From JALNZU01 sp964463695 (GTDB lineage: Bacteria > Bacteroidota > Bacteroidia > Bacteroidales > F082), in assembly GCA_964463695.1 (NCBI GenBank), contig CAYXCZ010000020.1, positions 24,749 to 88,748 of the forward strand: a stretch of 64,000 nucleotides of DNA. Reading direction: 5' to 3'. The position numbers were made by a program, and so were the translations under genes. Shown here piece after piece: positions 17,172 through 25,488 of the stretch. The notes under the pieces were generated by a model. That model searched no databases. It saw only the letters and a program-made list of their open reading frames with translations, and was not told the DNA's origin. The stretch's first letter is position 1. Every line of letters begins with the position of its first letter.

Positions 17172-17873
17172 ATGATTAATATAAAATCAGATAAATGTAT
17201 CAGCTGTGAAATTTGCAACGAACGCTCACCATTGTTTAGTCTCCTGACCAAAGATGAGTTATCGGTGATGAATGCAGGTCGTTTTGAGGTTCATTTTGAA
17301 GCCGGTGAAACAATTGTTAAACAAGGCACTTCTGCCAATCATATGATGGTACTTACCCAGGGAATAGCCAAGCTTTTTCTTGAAGGAATTGACAAGCGCA
17401 ACCTTATTCTTGACCTGATTTTACCTTGGAAATTGTTCGGTGGCCCGGGTTTATTTACCGACATGCGTTACCATTACAGCGTTGTAGCACTACAAGAGTC
17501 AACCGCATGTTTTATTGCTGCGGATAATGTCAGGCAAGTTATACGGACTAACCCAGATTTTGCAGAATCTATTTTGAGGCATTGTAATCGTAATAGTGCA
17601 GCAAACTTCGACAGATTGATCAGCTTAACGCAAAAACAAATGCCTGGCAGACTCGCTGACACGCTGCTGTATCTGAACACAGAAATATTTCATAACAAAT
17701 CGTTTAATTTACCAATTACGCGTCTTGAGCTAGGTGAGATGTCGAATATGACAAAAGAGAGCGTTACCCGTATTCTGAAAGAATTTGAATCGGAAGCAAT
17801 TTTAAAACTAGAAGGAAAATCAGTTAATATTTTAAAACTGGAAACACTTCAGGAAATATCGTTACGGGGCTAA
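17172..17873 (+). CDS. FNR-like Crp-family regulator, probable iron-sulfur oxygen sensor
   Basis: This 233-residue protein has a Crp/Fnr cyclic-nucleotide-like beta-roll (about 20-130), a dimer helix (about 130-155) and a winged helix. N-terminal Cys9, Cys12 and Cys15 (CISCEIC) plus Cys113 in LQESTACFI, which lines up with E. coli FNR Cys122, make a possible set of four [4Fe-4S] ligands. The N-terminal spacing (Cx2Cx2C) differs from E. coli FNR. In the recognition helix KESVTRIL, Glu, Thr and Arg match the FNR positions Glu209, Ser212 and Arg213, consistent with TTGAY half-sites such as the one at its own promoter. Confidence 0.88.
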   Translation: MINIKSDKCISCEICNERSPLFSLLTKDELSVMNAGRFEVHFEAGETIVKQGTSANHMMVLTQGIAKLFLEGIDKRNLILDLILPWKLFGGPGLFTDMRYHYSVVALQESTACFIAADNVRQVIRTNPDFAESILRHCNRNSAANFDRLISLTQKQMPGRLADTLLYLNTEIFHNKSFNLPITRLELGEMSNMTKESVTRILKEFESEAILKLEGKSVNILKLETLQEISLRG

Positions 17874-17877
17874 ACAA

Positions 17878-18930
17878 CTAGCAATAATGCCCGTTATAGA
17901 TCGGTTCTTCGAGTAAACGCTTTAACAAACATGCTTGATTTTTAGCCCTGTCAAGATTGTGCATTGGATATTTTATTGTGTAATAACTATCGTTTTGTAA
18001 AAAATCTGTCATAAATCTTAGTGCCTGCATATATACGAGCATCAATCCTGCAAAAGAGGCGTTTTCTTTTTCTATAGGTGTAATATCTTTAATACCAGAT
18101 ATGTAATTAAATATTAATCCTTCGAGGATTTCTCTGCGTATGATGATTTTGGATGTGTCACGCTCATCCTCACCAACAGGGGATGCCATGCTTCGAATCA
18201 TATCACCTAAATCAGAAAGTAGTGTTCCGGGCATCATCGTGTCCAGATCAATTACACATTTTACATTTTCTCCTTTTGTGTCGAATAAGAGGTTACTTAT
18301 TTTGGCATCCATATGAACGATGCGCAATGGGAGATGATGAATGATAGAAACGTAATGGTCGGTTATCCATCTGTTTGCATGAAGTTCTGATAAAGTTGCG
18401 GATGCAGATTCAAGTCTTTCGGTAGATGCTGTTTTTAAAGCATCATCAAATTGCTGTTGTCTCCAGGCAAGATTGTGAAAATCATTCAATATCGTATGAA
18501 ATTGGCTGGCATCTATACCACGAAGAAGCGAGGTAAATTCAGCAAATGCTGCAGCTGCCAGTATTGCCTGTTTTTCGGAAGAAACAGTTTCAAGACATTG
18601 ACTTTGATCTACATAGAATATTAATCTCCAATATTTTTGATGGTTATCTTTATAAAACCACTTCCCGCTAAGTGTTGGTAAGTATTCCATCATTGAGTAA
18701 CCGGGATGGTTTTTTTGAAGGTGATTTTTTGCAAGTAGCCAATTTTCAACAATATGCAATGGCTCTTTAAAGACGGAAGTGTTTATTTGCTGAAGAATGA
18801 ATTTTGTGCCTTGTTCTGTTTTTACAAGGAATGTTTTGTTGATATTGCCTGAACCATATGGTTGAATGCTTTCATAATCAAGCGATATTCCATATGCTTG
18901 TAGAATCGTTGAAAAGTTGTTTTCCATCAT
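17878..18930 (-). CDS. Phosphotransferase-family sugar kinase, N-acetylhexosamine 1-kinase (NahK)-like
   Basis: This 350-residue protein has the aminoglycoside-phosphotransferase fold: an N-terminal lobe with GSGNINKTF (residues 27-35) and FILQQIN (the ATP-binding Lys replaced or shifted), the catalytic loop HMDAKISNLLFD near 207, and the metal-binding IDLDTMMPG. The latter two resemble Bifidobacterium NahK, which makes GlcNAc-1-P or GalNAc-1-P. It starts 18 bp after a GH109 alpha-N-acetylgalactosaminidase gene, so a role in phosphorylating released GalNAc is likely but inferred. Another small-molecule kinase activity is possible. Confidence 0.78.
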   Translation of the reverse strand: MMENNFSTILQAYGISLDYESIQPYGSGNINKTFLVKTEQGTKFILQQINTSVFKEPLHIVENWLLAKNHLQKNHPGYSMMEYLPTLSGKWFYKDNHQKYWRLIFYVDQSQCLETVSSEKQAILAAAAFAEFTSLLRGIDASQFHTILNDFHNLAWRQQQFDDALKTASTERLESASATLSELHANRWITDHYVSIIHHLPLRIVHMDAKISNLLFDTKGENVKCVIDLDTMMPGTLLSDLGDMIRSMASPVGEDERDTSKIIIRREILEGLIFNYISGIKDITPIEKENASFAGLMLVYMQALRFMTDFLQNDSYYTIKYPMHNLDRAKNQACLLKRLLEEPIYNGHYC

Positions 18931-18948
18931 AATTTGTTCAGCAAAAAA

Positions 18949-20295
18949 TCAATAGTGATCGCTGTTAGCAAAAATCTGTTTCCCGGTTTTCCATTCCCCA
19001 TTTGTGAAGTCGGGAAATGCGATGCTATTATTATTGTTGGCCACCGACCATTCAGAAAGTGGGGTAATTACACTCCATGCAGCTGAATCATAAACACTTA
19101 TAGGTGTTGGCTCAGATCTTTTTATTGCTTCCAGAAACGCATGAACGACAAAGAAATCCATTCCGCCATGTCCTGCACCTTGAGCATCAGAACCATATTT
19201 TTGCCAAAGCGGATGATCAAACTGTATGAGCCAATCTTTTGCGTCCTCCCAACGATGTGGCTGTGAAATGCCTTCAACATGGATGGATTTGTTGATGTCC
19301 ATCCAAAGGCCTTTTGTGCCCTGCACTCTGAAGCCAAGTGAGTAAGGACGTGGCAGACTTGTATCGTGTTGAAGTAAAATCGTCTCACCATTAGCGGTGC
19401 TGATCATCGTAGTGACTACATCTCCAAGCTTGAAATTAACTTTTGCATTAGGGTGAGTTTCACCGCCGGTTTTCACAATATATTCATGCAGGCCCCGGGA
19501 TTTGGAAGCCATTGATACAAGCGAGGTGAAACGGTTACCGGCATGTATATCAAGCATTTTTGAAAGAGGTCCGATGCCATGTGTCGGATAGAGGTCACCG
19601 TTTCTTTCCACCGAATGTTGTGTCCTCCACTGGGCTTCAGAAAATCCTTTTTCACCAAATTCAACACCTCCGCCATAAGGCTGCTTTCCATCATTGAATT
19701 TAACTTCGCGCAAATCGTGCTGGTAGCCACCTTGCAAATGCACCAATTCGCCAAAAATACCTTGTCTTACCATTTGCAATGCAGCCATCACATCGCGGCG
19801 GTAGCAAACATTTTCGAGCATCATGTATTGTTTGCCTGAACTTTGCGACTTTTTAACAATATCCCAATGTTCCTGAACAGTAGTGCCCATCATCACTTCG
19901 CAACCTACATGCTTGCCTGCATCCATTGCATCCATGGCCATTGGATAATGCCATTCCCAGGGTGTGGCGATGATCACTGCGTCAATGTCTTCTTTTTCAA
20001 GCAGTTCTTTATAAACATATTGGCTGCCAGTATAAATAGCTGGTTTTGGCTTGCCGGCCTTTTCAAATAATTGCAGTGCATCATCGAGCATAACTTGTTG
20101 TATATCACATATAGAAGTTACATCGGTGTCATCTCTTTGCAGACTCAGGCGAAGGAGCTCCTGACCACGCATCCCTGTTCCAATGATGCCAATGCGCAAC
20201 CTGCCTGATGGATTACCAAACACGACTTTTGATGGCATTACACTGAACGCTGTTCCAGTTAAAGCTGTCATTTTCAAAAATGTACTTCTTTTCAT
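18949..20295 (-). CDS. GH109 family alpha-N-acetylgalactosaminidase (Gfo/Idh/MocA fold)
   Basis: This 448-residue protein has the NAD-dependent Gfo/Idh/MocA fold of GH109 glycosidases, which cleave terminal alpha-GalNAc by an oxidation-elimination mechanism. A Tat-like signal (KRSTFLK, with KR in place of RR) is followed by the Rossmann motif GIIGTGMRG (about 36-44). ENVCYRRDVM, HDLREVKFNDG, YGGGVEFGEKG, YPTHGIGP and GHGGMDFFV are as in the family. It should act in the periplasm. It heads a two-gene unit with the NahK-like kinase. Some GH109 members act on other sugars, so substrate specificity is not certain. Confidence 0.88.
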   Translation of the reverse strand: MKRSTFLKMTALTGTAFSVMPSKVVFGNPSGRLRIGIIGTGMRGQELLRLSLQRDDTDVTSICDIQQVMLDDALQLFEKAGKPKPAIYTGSQYVYKELLEKEDIDAVIIATPWEWHYPMAMDAMDAGKHVGCEVMMGTTVQEHWDIVKKSQSSGKQYMMLENVCYRRDVMAALQMVRQGIFGELVHLQGGYQHDLREVKFNDGKQPYGGGVEFGEKGFSEAQWRTQHSVERNGDLYPTHGIGPLSKMLDIHAGNRFTSLVSMASKSRGLHEYIVKTGGETHPNAKVNFKLGDVVTTMISTANGETILLQHDTSLPRPYSLGFRVQGTKGLWMDINKSIHVEGISQPHRWEDAKDWLIQFDHPLWQKYGSDAQGAGHGGMDFFVVHAFLEAIKRSEPTPISVYDSAAWSVITPLSEWSVANNNNSIAFPDFTNGEWKTGKQIFANSDHY

Positions 20296-20467
20296 ATGAG
20301 AAAATTTTAAGTTTTTAACGACTCAATTTTTTATAGTGACCTTAAATAGGTAATAATTATACAGTGGTTTGTTTAAAATCAATGAATCCACAATGCTACA
20401 GAGTGTATTATGGAAAAAAAAACATTCTTTTCAAATAAAAATAATTAAAGTGTTGTTATACAATTAT

Positions 20468-21460
20468 CTAGCTAATCATAAGGTTGCATCCACGCACCTG
20501 ACTGTTATCAAAACGTCCAAGTACCTCGAAACTACCGTCCTCATGCAATTTTCCCAAATCCTGCACCTGTATAAAAGAACAACTGTTCAGGTTTGCCAGA
20601 TCAATCACATTGATGCCCCCGCTTTTTCCATGTAAGACAAGAGAGAACGGGTCGTTGGTGTCTCTGATAAGAATTTTCATCCATGGAGGACACCGAAAAA
20701 GACCTTCCCCTGATGAATAGGCCTGAGAAAGCAATTCGGTCATGCCATATTCTGAATGGATAGCGGAAACACCAAATCCTTTTTTGAGCAATTCATGAAC
20801 TTCTTCTCTGATCATCTCGCGACGTTTTCCTTTCATTCCACCAGTTTCCATCACAATAAGTTGGGGAAAATGAAATGATTGTTGCTCAACAAGATCCAAA
20901 AGGGCATAGGTTACTCCAAGCAAAATAGTTTTTTGACCAGAAGCGTTTAATTCCCGTAATTTTTGCGATAACTCTGCCGTGTTGTGAAGGTAAAAACCGC
21001 TATCAGGATGACCACTTTCGGCAATTAGTTTCTCAGCCATATATATCAGCGAGGATCCTGATCGCTCAAGATAGGAGGGCAGGAGTGCTAAAATACAAAC
21101 CTTCGACGGAGATTTGTAAAACAGTTCAAATCCACGCTTAAAACTTTCATTATATAACTGGAGATCAACTACGTGATGTCTGCTTGTTTGATCACCTGTT
21201 GTTCCTGAAGAGCTGAAGACAATAGCTGAAGGCTTATCTCCAGTAGTTATTTTATGAGTTTTGAAAAACCCGACAGGTAAAAATGGAATTTGATCATAGT
21301 AGGTAATAGCCATTGGATCAATATGCACAAGGTCGCAAAATTGTCTATAGACCTTATTGTGACTGTACTGAAAATGGAAAATTTCGATAGCAAGCTGATT
21401 GAACTGCAATTCGTTAGTGATGGAAAAAATCCGCTCGATTGAAGGGGCTGCGTTTGCCAT
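20468..21460 (-). CDS. LuxE/acyl-protein synthetase family adenylating enzyme
   Basis: This 330-residue protein belongs to the LuxE (PF04443) branch of the ANL-type adenylating enzymes. It has the nucleotide-binding SSSGTTG near residue 87, FYLHNTAEL, METGGMKGKRREM, HSEYGMTEL and the C-terminal GRFDNSQVRGCNL. Members activate a carboxylate as acyl-AMP and pass it to a protein Cys or CoA. Such orphan genes are common in Bacteroidota and occur in polymer biosynthesis settings. No luciferase or luxCD genes are near, so the natural substrate is unknown. It is divergent from a lipoprotein gene. Confidence 0.84.
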   Translation of the reverse strand: MANAAPSIERIFSITNELQFNQLAIEIFHFQYSHNKVYRQFCDLVHIDPMAITYYDQIPFLPVGFFKTHKITTGDKPSAIVFSSSGTTGDQTSRHHVVDLQLYNESFKRGFELFYKSPSKVCILALLPSYLERSGSSLIYMAEKLIAESGHPDSGFYLHNTAELSQKLRELNASGQKTILLGVTYALLDLVEQQSFHFPQLIVMETGGMKGKRREMIREEVHELLKKGFGVSAIHSEYGMTELLSQAYSSGEGLFRCPPWMKILIRDTNDPFSLVLHGKSGGINVIDLANLNSCSFIQVQDLGKLHEDGSFEVLGRFDNSQVRGCNLMIS

Positions 21461-21483
21461 TGGCTCGATATGGAGAAAACTAT

Positions 21484-21518
21484 TAATTTTACACCTTGTA
21501 TTGATGTAATTTTACATC
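21484..21518. promoter_or_regulatory. Palindrome and direct repeat in a divergent promoter region
   Basis: A perfect inverted repeat GATGTAA-TT-TTACATC lies at 21503-21518. In addition TAATTTTACA occurs twice, at 21484-21493 and 21507-21516, 23 bp apart. They lie between the divergent LuxE-family and lipoprotein genes and may be an operator. Confidence 0.45.
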
Positions 21519-21531
21519 TTTCATTAAGGAT

Positions 21532-22041
21532 ATGGCAAAAATAGGAATCTTTTTCATCACATGTGTTTTACTCATTGCTGCAGGCTTTGGTTCATGCCGC
21601 AAGTTTGAGGAATACCCTCCTGTTCCTGAAATTTCTTTCAACGATTTTGTTTATTTGATTAATGAAGAAACAGGAATAAGTGAAAAAGGGATTTTGAGTA
21701 TCAGTTACCGCGATGGTGATGGTGACATAGGTTTGGAACAGGAAGACACGTTGTTTCCTTACCAGATAGATGGAGAGTATTACTACAATCTTATTATTAC
21801 GTTGTCGGAATTGCAAAATGGCGAGTTTGTTGAGCTGCCATTTAATTTCAGTGCCAGAATCCCCCCTCTGATTCCCAAAGATCAACAGAAAAGTATTAAA
21901 GGAATCATTGAAAATGAGTTGTTTATATATGACCCTACTTCCAGTTTTGATACCATTCGTTTCACAGTAAAACTAGTTGACCGGGCATTAAACGTAAGTA
22001 ACGAAATAACAACTCCTGCTTTTGTCCGAATAATTCCATGA
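21532..22041 (+). CDS. Lipoprotein of unknown function
   Basis: This 169-residue protein has a lipoprotein signal ending at GFGSC (Cys22) and then a beta-rich domain. The clearest landmark is SYRDGDGDIGL near residue 65, an Asp/Gly-rich loop that could bind calcium and recurs in unassigned Bacteroidota lipoproteins. No catalytic motif is visible. It is transcribed away from the LuxE-family gene and stands alone. Confidence 0.75.
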   Translation: MAKIGIFFITCVLLIAAGFGSCRKFEEYPPVPEISFNDFVYLINEETGISEKGILSISYRDGDGDIGLEQEDTLFPYQIDGEYYYNLIITLSELQNGEFVELPFNFSARIPPLIPKDQQKSIKGIIENELFIYDPTSSFDTIRFTVKLVDRALNVSNEITTPAFVRIIP

Positions 22042-22126
22042 GATTTCAAGCCGACTTAACATTAAGTTAACGTAAACCTAAACTAAACTTAAGTCTATTT
22101 TAACCACCTAAAGCATTGATTCATAC

Positions 22127-22134
22127 TATTTTTG
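22127..22134 (+). promoter_or_regulatory. -7 box for the carboxypeptidase-regulatory-domain protein
   Basis: TATTTTTG matches TAnnTTTG, 14 bp before the ATG at 22149. The upstream stretch has an inverted repeat TTAAC-ATTAA-GTTAA at 22056-22070. Confidence 0.6.
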
Positions 22135-22148
22135 CCGAACAAAATAAT

Positions 22149-22508
22149 ATGAACATGAAAAAAATTATCATAGCACTTGTAGTTTTCACAGCAATTTTCG
22201 CACAATCAGCAACTTTTGCTTCAAACGATAAAACAAACACACCTGATGCGCCTGCAACAGCAGTGTCAATTTCGGGTAAAGTTCTTGATGCCATTACCGG
22301 CGAGGCTTTAGTTGGCGCAGTTGTTGAAGTTGAAGGCGTTGATGTGAGCGTATTTACGGATCTTGAAGGTCAGTTCAGCATCAATAACGTGCAAAGTGGC
22401 ACTTACGTATTGAAAGTAAAATACATCTCTTACGAAGATAAAAAAGTTGAATCGGTAAAAGTAGATTCCAGGAATAATAACGTGGATATCACCTTGCAAT
22501 CGAAATAA
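22149..22508 (+). CDS. Exported protein with carboxypeptidase-regulatory-like (CarboxypepD_reg) domain
   Basis: The 119-residue product has a signal peptide (MNMKKIIIALVVFTAIFAQS), a short Thr/Ala-rich linker and one beta-sandwich domain of the CarboxypepD_reg type (ISGKVLDAITGEALVGAVVEV, then DLEGQFSINNVQSGTYVLKV in two blocks). This domain commonly forms the N-terminus of SusC/TonB receptors; here it stands alone, so a periplasmic or surface structural role is plausible. An earlier in-frame start at 22116 lies upstream of the promoter and is rejected. The ATG at 22155 is an equally possible start. Confidence 0.83.
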   Translation: MNMKKIIIALVVFTAIFAQSATFASNDKTNTPDAPATAVSISGKVLDAITGEALVGAVVEVEGVDVSVFTDLEGQFSINNVQSGTYVLKVKYISYEDKKVESVKVDSRNNNVDITLQSK

Positions 22509-22540
22509 TATTCGACTTTTATTTCAAGAATAATGATTAA

Positions 22541-22566
22541 GACAAACCCGGAAGTTTGTCTTTTTT
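22541..22566 (+). terminator. Rho-independent terminator
   Basis: GACAAAC (22541-22547) pairs perfectly with GTTTGTC (22554-22560) around CCGGAA, followed by six T. It ends the CarboxypepD_reg gene. Confidence 0.92.
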
Positions 22567-22667
22567 ATTGTCTAATATGCTGAAAATAATATAAATAGAT
22601 CAACCAGAGCAAGAATTGATCAATATTAATTTTTAGAAATCAGGTTAACAGTTTAATAAAGTTGTCG

Positions 22668-22675
22668 TATTTTTG
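22668..22675 (+). promoter_or_regulatory. -7 box for the MORN-repeat protein
   Basis: TATTTTTG matches TAnnTTTG, 74 bp before the ATG at 22750. A weak FNR-like sequence (TTGAT-CAAT-ATTAA, one mismatch) at 22616-22629 lies upstream; this may be chance. Confidence 0.5.
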
Positions 22676-22749
22676 AAACGAAACAGGAACGAAATGAAAT
22701 CTTCTTACACCTGTAAGTTCAACTGTCAGTTAATCGAACGATAAAAACG

Positions 22750-23226
22750 ATGAAAGTAATGAAAGCTATTTGGAAGAGTGCCATCCTGATATGGCTTCTG
22801 TTTTTTTCAACTAACCTCGTCTCAGCACAAGAGCTGGAGCAAAAACCCGATGGTTATTATAAAGACGGTCAGTTATTTAACGGCACGTTTACTACTTTTT
22901 TTTCAAATAATAAGCTTGCTTCAGAGCGCACATTCATACGGGGATTGGAAGATGGAATGTCGCAATATTATGATTCAACCGGAGCTTTGATTGAGAAACG
23001 TGCCTGGAGCAATGGAAAAAAACATGGCACATGGTTTACCTATACCAACTCAGGAATAAAAACAGGTGAAGCCAATTATTACAACAATAATAAACATGGC
23101 AAATGGTTCATCTGGGATGAAAAAGGAATCCTCCGTTACGAGATGAACTACGAAAATGGCAAAAAGACAGGATCGTGGTTCATGTGGGACGAGTCCGGAA
23201 AGCTTCTTAGTGAAAAGAAGCTATAG
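22750..23226 (+). CDS. Exported MORN-variant repeat protein (YwqK-like)
   Basis: This 158-residue protein has a signal peptide (to SAQ, about residue 27) and then four to five repeats of about 20 residues of the MORN/YwqK kind. Typical units are NGKKHGTWFTYTNSG, NNKHGKWFIWDEKG and NGKKTGSWFMWDESG. The repeats form a beta-meander that in other proteins binds membranes or partners. The 'antitoxin' name often given to this family is not supported by a toxin gene nearby. It converges on the FG-GAP gene with 38 bp between. Confidence 0.85.
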   Translation: MKVMKAIWKSAILIWLLFFSTNLVSAQELEQKPDGYYKDGQLFNGTFTTFFSNNKLASERTFIRGLEDGMSQYYDSTGALIEKRAWSNGKKHGTWFTYTNSGIKTGEANYYNNNKHGKWFIWDEKGILRYEMNYENGKKTGSWFMWDESGKLLSEKKL

Positions 23227-23264
23227 ATTTATTACCCAGAAAAGAGCACTACTTTTTGCGCTTA

Positions 23265-25205
23265 TTAGAACCGAAGAATTTTTATCACTTCAGATCGTTT
23301 TCCTGAGTTTAATTGCAAGATATTGATGCCTTTAGGGAAATCTCCAACCTTTATTTGGATAGAGTGTTTACCTTTTAATCGTGTCTCAGCAGGTTTTTTC
23401 CAGATCACTTTTCCGGTATAATCGATAAGTTGTAATTCAATACTACTTGTTTGTTCAAGATTAAATTCGACAGTTACTTCATTAGAAACCGGATTTGGAA
23501 ATGCTTTTACGCTCTCAGTCGAAAGGGTTTTTTCAGGTATAGTAACAAACAGAAAGTCATTTCGGTAGTAACTGAACACACCACTATATTCTCCCAAAAC
23601 AAGGTCTGCATCACCATCATTATCCAGATCGCCAAAAAAAGGAGCTGCATTCTGTTCTGCATTTAACCCAATGATTACCATATTGTTCTGTGTCCACACA
23701 CCATTGTTGTTTTGAAGATATTTCAAGTCACCAAACATTCCTCCGCATAGGATATCGATATCTCCATCAAAATCGAGATCTGTCAAAGCCGGCACACAAT
23801 TGGAGCCGATGTCAAAAGAACCAAAGAATCCTGCAATGAGTTGCCAATCAGGAGAAAGTGCTGTTCCGTTGTTGCGAAGGTAGCTTAGCTTCCCGTTTTC
23901 TTCACCTGCAATAATATCCAAATCACCATCCTGGTCCAGGTCAAGTAGACGTGGTGACGACCAACCACTTAAGGTGATTGATTGCAAGACGTCAGTTACA
24001 AGTTCAAAACCCAGACTTGTGTTTCTATGATAATAGAGTTTCCCGCTAAGATCACCAACAATCACATCAGGCAAACCATCAGAATTAACATCGCCGGCAG
24101 CTACAGCGCTATAAATGGAATGATCTATAGAGGCAAAATAAGCACTGTTTTCATCCCAGGCAGGAGCGCTAGCTGTGCCTGTGTTTTCGTAATAGTAAAT
24201 ATTTCCCAGTTGACTTCCAGTGAGCAGGTCGAGATCGCCATCATTATCGAAATCATACAAACAGGGGTTACTTGCCCCTCCGGGATCGAGCACACCTCCA
24301 AAAAGTGAGGTATTCATCGTCCATGCTGCCAGCTCAGGAGTTCCTGAATTAACATAATAATTTAGTGGGCCATCAGCAGTGCCATAAACAAGGTCGTAGG
24401 TTTCGTCTCCATTAAGATCAACGAAACTGGGTGAATTCCAGTATGTTTGGGAACCGATATCATTAAAAAAGAGAGTGTTCAGATTCCACTGCGGAATTTG
24501 AATTGTTCCGGTATTTTCGTAAAACCACAGACTGTGACCGTCTCTGCCACTTATGAGGTCGAAATCGCCATCTGCATCAAGGTCGCAGAAAACGGGATAA
24601 GCATATAATCCTACATCATCAACATCAACACCATTTGCTTCGGAAAAACTAGCTGAAACAGCCGAACCCACATTCAGATATAACCGTAAAAGCCCACTCT
24701 CACTGAAGCCCACAATCATGTCTGCATCACCGTCAGCATCCACATCGGCCAGGTCAGGCACAGGTATTTGACCTACATTAAGTCCACTGAAAAAACCTGA
24801 TACCTTCTCAAAGACAGGATTATTGGCATCACCGATATTGTTAAACAGATTCAAGCCGGTGAAGCCTCCTGAAATGAAATCAAGGTCGCCATCAGCATCA
24901 AGATCATAAAAAACTCCCATTTCTGCATCGAGCGGATCAACAACACTAAAGATATCGGGACCTGCATTGAAGGCAGGACTTGATGCTGTGCCTGTGTTTT
25001 CAACAAAAAAGGGTTTCCCTGAAGTGTTACCTATGATCATATCATGGTCGCCATCTGCATCAATATCTGCAAAGCGGGGTTGTGAAAATGGCAGACTTGG
25101 GACACCGCTGGGGTTAAAGATACTGTTTTGCAAAACCCAGGGTTGAGAGGATAGGTTGAACGTTAAAGACAAAAAAATCAAACAAATAAGTGCAAATTGT
25201 TTCAT
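23265..25205 (-). CDS. Secreted FG-GAP/VCBS repeat protein with T9SS sorting domain
   Basis: The 646-residue product has a signal peptide (MKQFALICLIFLSLTF), then about ten FG-GAP/VCBS repeats, each with a calcium-binding loop of the form DxDxDGDxD (such as DIDADGDHDMI and DFDNDGDLDLL) and a YYENTGT-type strand. These should form beta-propellers. The last 75 residues are a type A T9SS sorting domain (AFPNPVSNEVTVEF, LIDYTGKVIW, PKGINIL). It is probably exposed on or released from the cell surface for adhesion or matrix binding. The ATG at 25205 is chosen because a -7 box lies inside the longer frame from 25241. Confidence 0.9.
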   Translation of the reverse strand: MKQFALICLIFLSLTFNLSSQPWVLQNSIFNPSGVPSLPFSQPRFADIDADGDHDMIIGNTSGKPFFVENTGTASSPAFNAGPDIFSVVDPLDAEMGVFYDLDADGDLDFISGGFTGLNLFNNIGDANNPVFEKVSGFFSGLNVGQIPVPDLADVDADGDADMIVGFSESGLLRLYLNVGSAVSASFSEANGVDVDDVGLYAYPVFCDLDADGDFDLISGRDGHSLWFYENTGTIQIPQWNLNTLFFNDIGSQTYWNSPSFVDLNGDETYDLVYGTADGPLNYYVNSGTPELAAWTMNTSLFGGVLDPGGASNPCLYDFDNDGDLDLLTGSQLGNIYYYENTGTASAPAWDENSAYFASIDHSIYSAVAAGDVNSDGLPDVIVGDLSGKLYYHRNTSLGFELVTDVLQSITLSGWSSPRLLDLDQDGDLDIIAGEENGKLSYLRNNGTALSPDWQLIAGFFGSFDIGSNCVPALTDLDFDGDIDILCGGMFGDLKYLQNNNGVWTQNNMVIIGLNAEQNAAPFFGDLDNDGDADLVLGEYSGVFSYYRNDFLFVTIPEKTLSTESVKAFPNPVSNEVTVEFNLEQTSSIELQLIDYTGKVIWKKPAETRLKGKHSIQIKVGDFPKGINILQLNSGKRSEVIKILRF

Positions 25206-25230
25206 GAGAGAATGTTTTGAATGTGTTAGC

Positions 25231-25238
25231 CAAAGATA
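25231..25238 (-). promoter_or_regulatory. -7 box for the FG-GAP protein
   Basis: The minus strand reads TATCTTTG, matching TAnnTTTG, 25 bp before the chosen ATG. Confidence 0.55.
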
Positions 25239-25364
25239 CAAAAAACAACTGCTTTTGTCTAATTAGTGCACTAAACCGGTGTTGTTGTTACGAAGTTTTA
25301 TTCAGGACACTTAAAAAGACTAAAGCGATTGGATACTTTCAAACCAATGGATTTATATAACTTT

Positions 25365-25379
25365 TCACAACTTTTGTGA
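25365..25379. promoter_or_regulatory. 15-bp palindrome in a divergent intergenic region
   Basis: TCACAA-CTT-TTGTGA is a perfect inverted repeat between the FG-GAP gene and the divergent permease gene, about 110 bp before the latter. It may be an operator; the regulator is unknown. Confidence 0.4.
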
Positions 25380-25488
25380 TTAATTACTGTATTATTGCCC
25401 GAAATTTTCGACTGTTTAGATTTTCAGGAGAGCAAGTTTCTAAAACAGTTGACATACAAATGAAGACAATTAAATACACACTTCAGTT

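Noticed and set aside
20468..21460. A bioluminescence (lux) locus suggested by the LuxE-family gene
   Set aside because: No luciferase, reductase or transferase genes are near, and LuxE-family proteins occur widely in non-luminous Bacteroidota.
22616..22629. A second FNR-type box upstream of the MORN gene
   Set aside because: It has a mismatch in a core half-site position, in very AT-rich DNA where such matches are expected by chance.
22750..23226. A toxin-antitoxin pair suggested by the YwqK-like repeats
   Set aside because: The protein is exported and no toxin gene is adjacent; the family name is misleading.
23265..25205. A tandem DNA repeat array or CRISPR in the FG-GAP gene
   Set aside because: The repetition is at protein level (calcium loops) and too degenerate in DNA; there are no uniform repeats with spacers.
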